The notes beneath the pieces were generated by a model, which was not told where the DNA came from, made no database searches, and worked only from the letters and a program-made list of their open reading frames with translations. A program made the translations under genes and the position numbers. DNA of 50,800 nt from Bacillota bacterium (GTDB lineage Bacteria > Bacillota > Clostridia > Oscillospirales > Ruminococcaceae), in the NCBI GenBank assembly GCA_023457355.1, contig JAEWLW010000021.1, positions 1 through 50,800 of the forward strand. The letters are read 5' to 3'. Positions 50,493 through 50,800 of this stretch are shown here, in pieces (within the stretch, counting starts at the first letter, position 1; each line of letters opens with the position of its first letter).

Positions 50493-50800
50493 TGCCAATG
50501 GCAATTTAAAAATGTAGGTTTATGGCAATTAAATTTTGTAGGTTTTGGGCGGGGGGAATGTCGAACCGAAAAAAGAGTTACTGAGCGTTCTGCTCAAAGA
50601 GCGTATTTACGATGTGCTGTTTTTGCTCCATGTATTCCTTGCGTTCCTTGAGGCGGTAGCTCTCGCCCTTGATGTTGATGACGGTGCAGTGATGGAGTAC
50701 CCTGTCAAGGATAGCAGAGGCGATGGTGACATCGGCAAAAGCCTCATTCCATTGAGAGAAGGTCTTGTTTGAGGTGAAGATTGTGGAGGCCTTCTCATAC
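50493..50800 (-). mobile_element. IS21-family element, istB-side end
   Basis: The element begins inside the IS3 fragment and runs off the window. Two 22-base terminal repeats lie near its end, TGGCAATTTAAAAATGTAGG at 50499 and TGGCAATTAAATTTTGTAGG at 50523, 24 bases apart, typical of IS21 ends bound by IstA. The istB gene follows. It inserted into the IS3 remnant. Confidence 0.8.
50578..50800 (-). CDS. istB: IS21 helper ATPase IstB, C-terminal part (partial)
   Basis: The last 73 residues of the AAA+ helper of IS21 transposition: YEKASTIFTSNKTFSQWNEA, then VTIASAILDRVLHHCTVINI and KGESYRLKERK. The Thr-Ser-Asn of TSNK is the sensor-1 region. The frame enters from beyond the right edge and ends at a TAA (50578-50580). 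No damage is visible in this part. Confidence 0.88.
   Translation of the reverse strand, partial: YEKASTIFTSNKTFSQWNEAFADVTIASAILDRVLHHCTVINIKGESYRLKERKEYMEQKQHIVNTLFEQNAQ

Overview
The window looks like chromosome of an anaerobic gut-type Firmicute (class Clostridia, Oscillospiraceae-like). The basis is AGGAGG-type ribosome sites with frequent TTG and GTG starts, GlpP antitermination, clostridial mobile-element remnants (TnpV), many solute-binding-protein transporters and no respiratory genes. I cannot name a species. Gene content is mostly accessory metabolism and resistance, and many genes are decaying through frameshifts or truncation.

Layout. 1-1.2 kb: edge of an IS5-like transposase gene and a HAD-IIA phosphatase. 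1.6-5.7 kb: GlpP with an anaerobic glycerol-3-phosphate dehydrogenase operon (two flavoproteins plus a DUF1667 protein), with a terminator in the leader that GlpP would read through. 5.8-9.9 kb: a dead type I-C CRISPR-Cas locus with one repeat, intact cas2 and cas7, frameshifted cas1 and cas4, and a cas3-cas8c deletion scar. 10.4-15.3 kb: a compact vanRS-vanHAX glycopeptide-resistance cluster of the D-Ala-D-Lac type. 15.4-24.5 kb (minus strand): a catabolic cluster with an RpiR regulator, zinc dehydrogenase, class I aldolase, FGGY kinase, TRAP transporter and 2-hydroxyacid dehydrogenase; the same inverted repeat lies in front of the regulator and the first enzyme. 24.8-32.8 kb (plus strand): a DeoR regulator, 1-phosphofructokinase, sorbose-1-phosphate-reductase-like dehydrogenase and an Fbp/Afu-type ABC importer, read here as uptake and use of a sugar phosphate or polyol phosphate; DeoR sites carry TTGATTC/GAATCAA. 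33-41 kb: a His/Cys-rich protein, a decayed glycine-zipper gene, and a TAXI-TRAP transporter with a sigma-54 promoter next to an NtrC-type activator and a solute-binding-domain sensor kinase split at an A7 tract. 41-47 kb: transporter-gene debris, two MarR-nitroreductase loci (one with flavodoxin, one with an MFS exporter and a nitroreductase broken by a 23-bp duplication) and a TnpV remnant. 47.2-49.9 kb: a TetR regulator beside a three-gene membrane operon ending in a PrsW-like protease. 49.9-50.8 kb: nested insertion-sequence debris (IS21 in IS3).

Regulatory signals are unusually readable. Operator-like inverted repeats can be paired with GlpP, RpiR, DeoR, two MarR proteins, TetR and a sigma-54 activator, and each of three transporter operons has a strong hairpin between the solute-binding-protein gene and its permease gene. 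The least described units are the TetR/coiled-coil/7-TM/PrsW operon, the RpiR-TRAP catabolic cluster and the His/Cys-rich protein.
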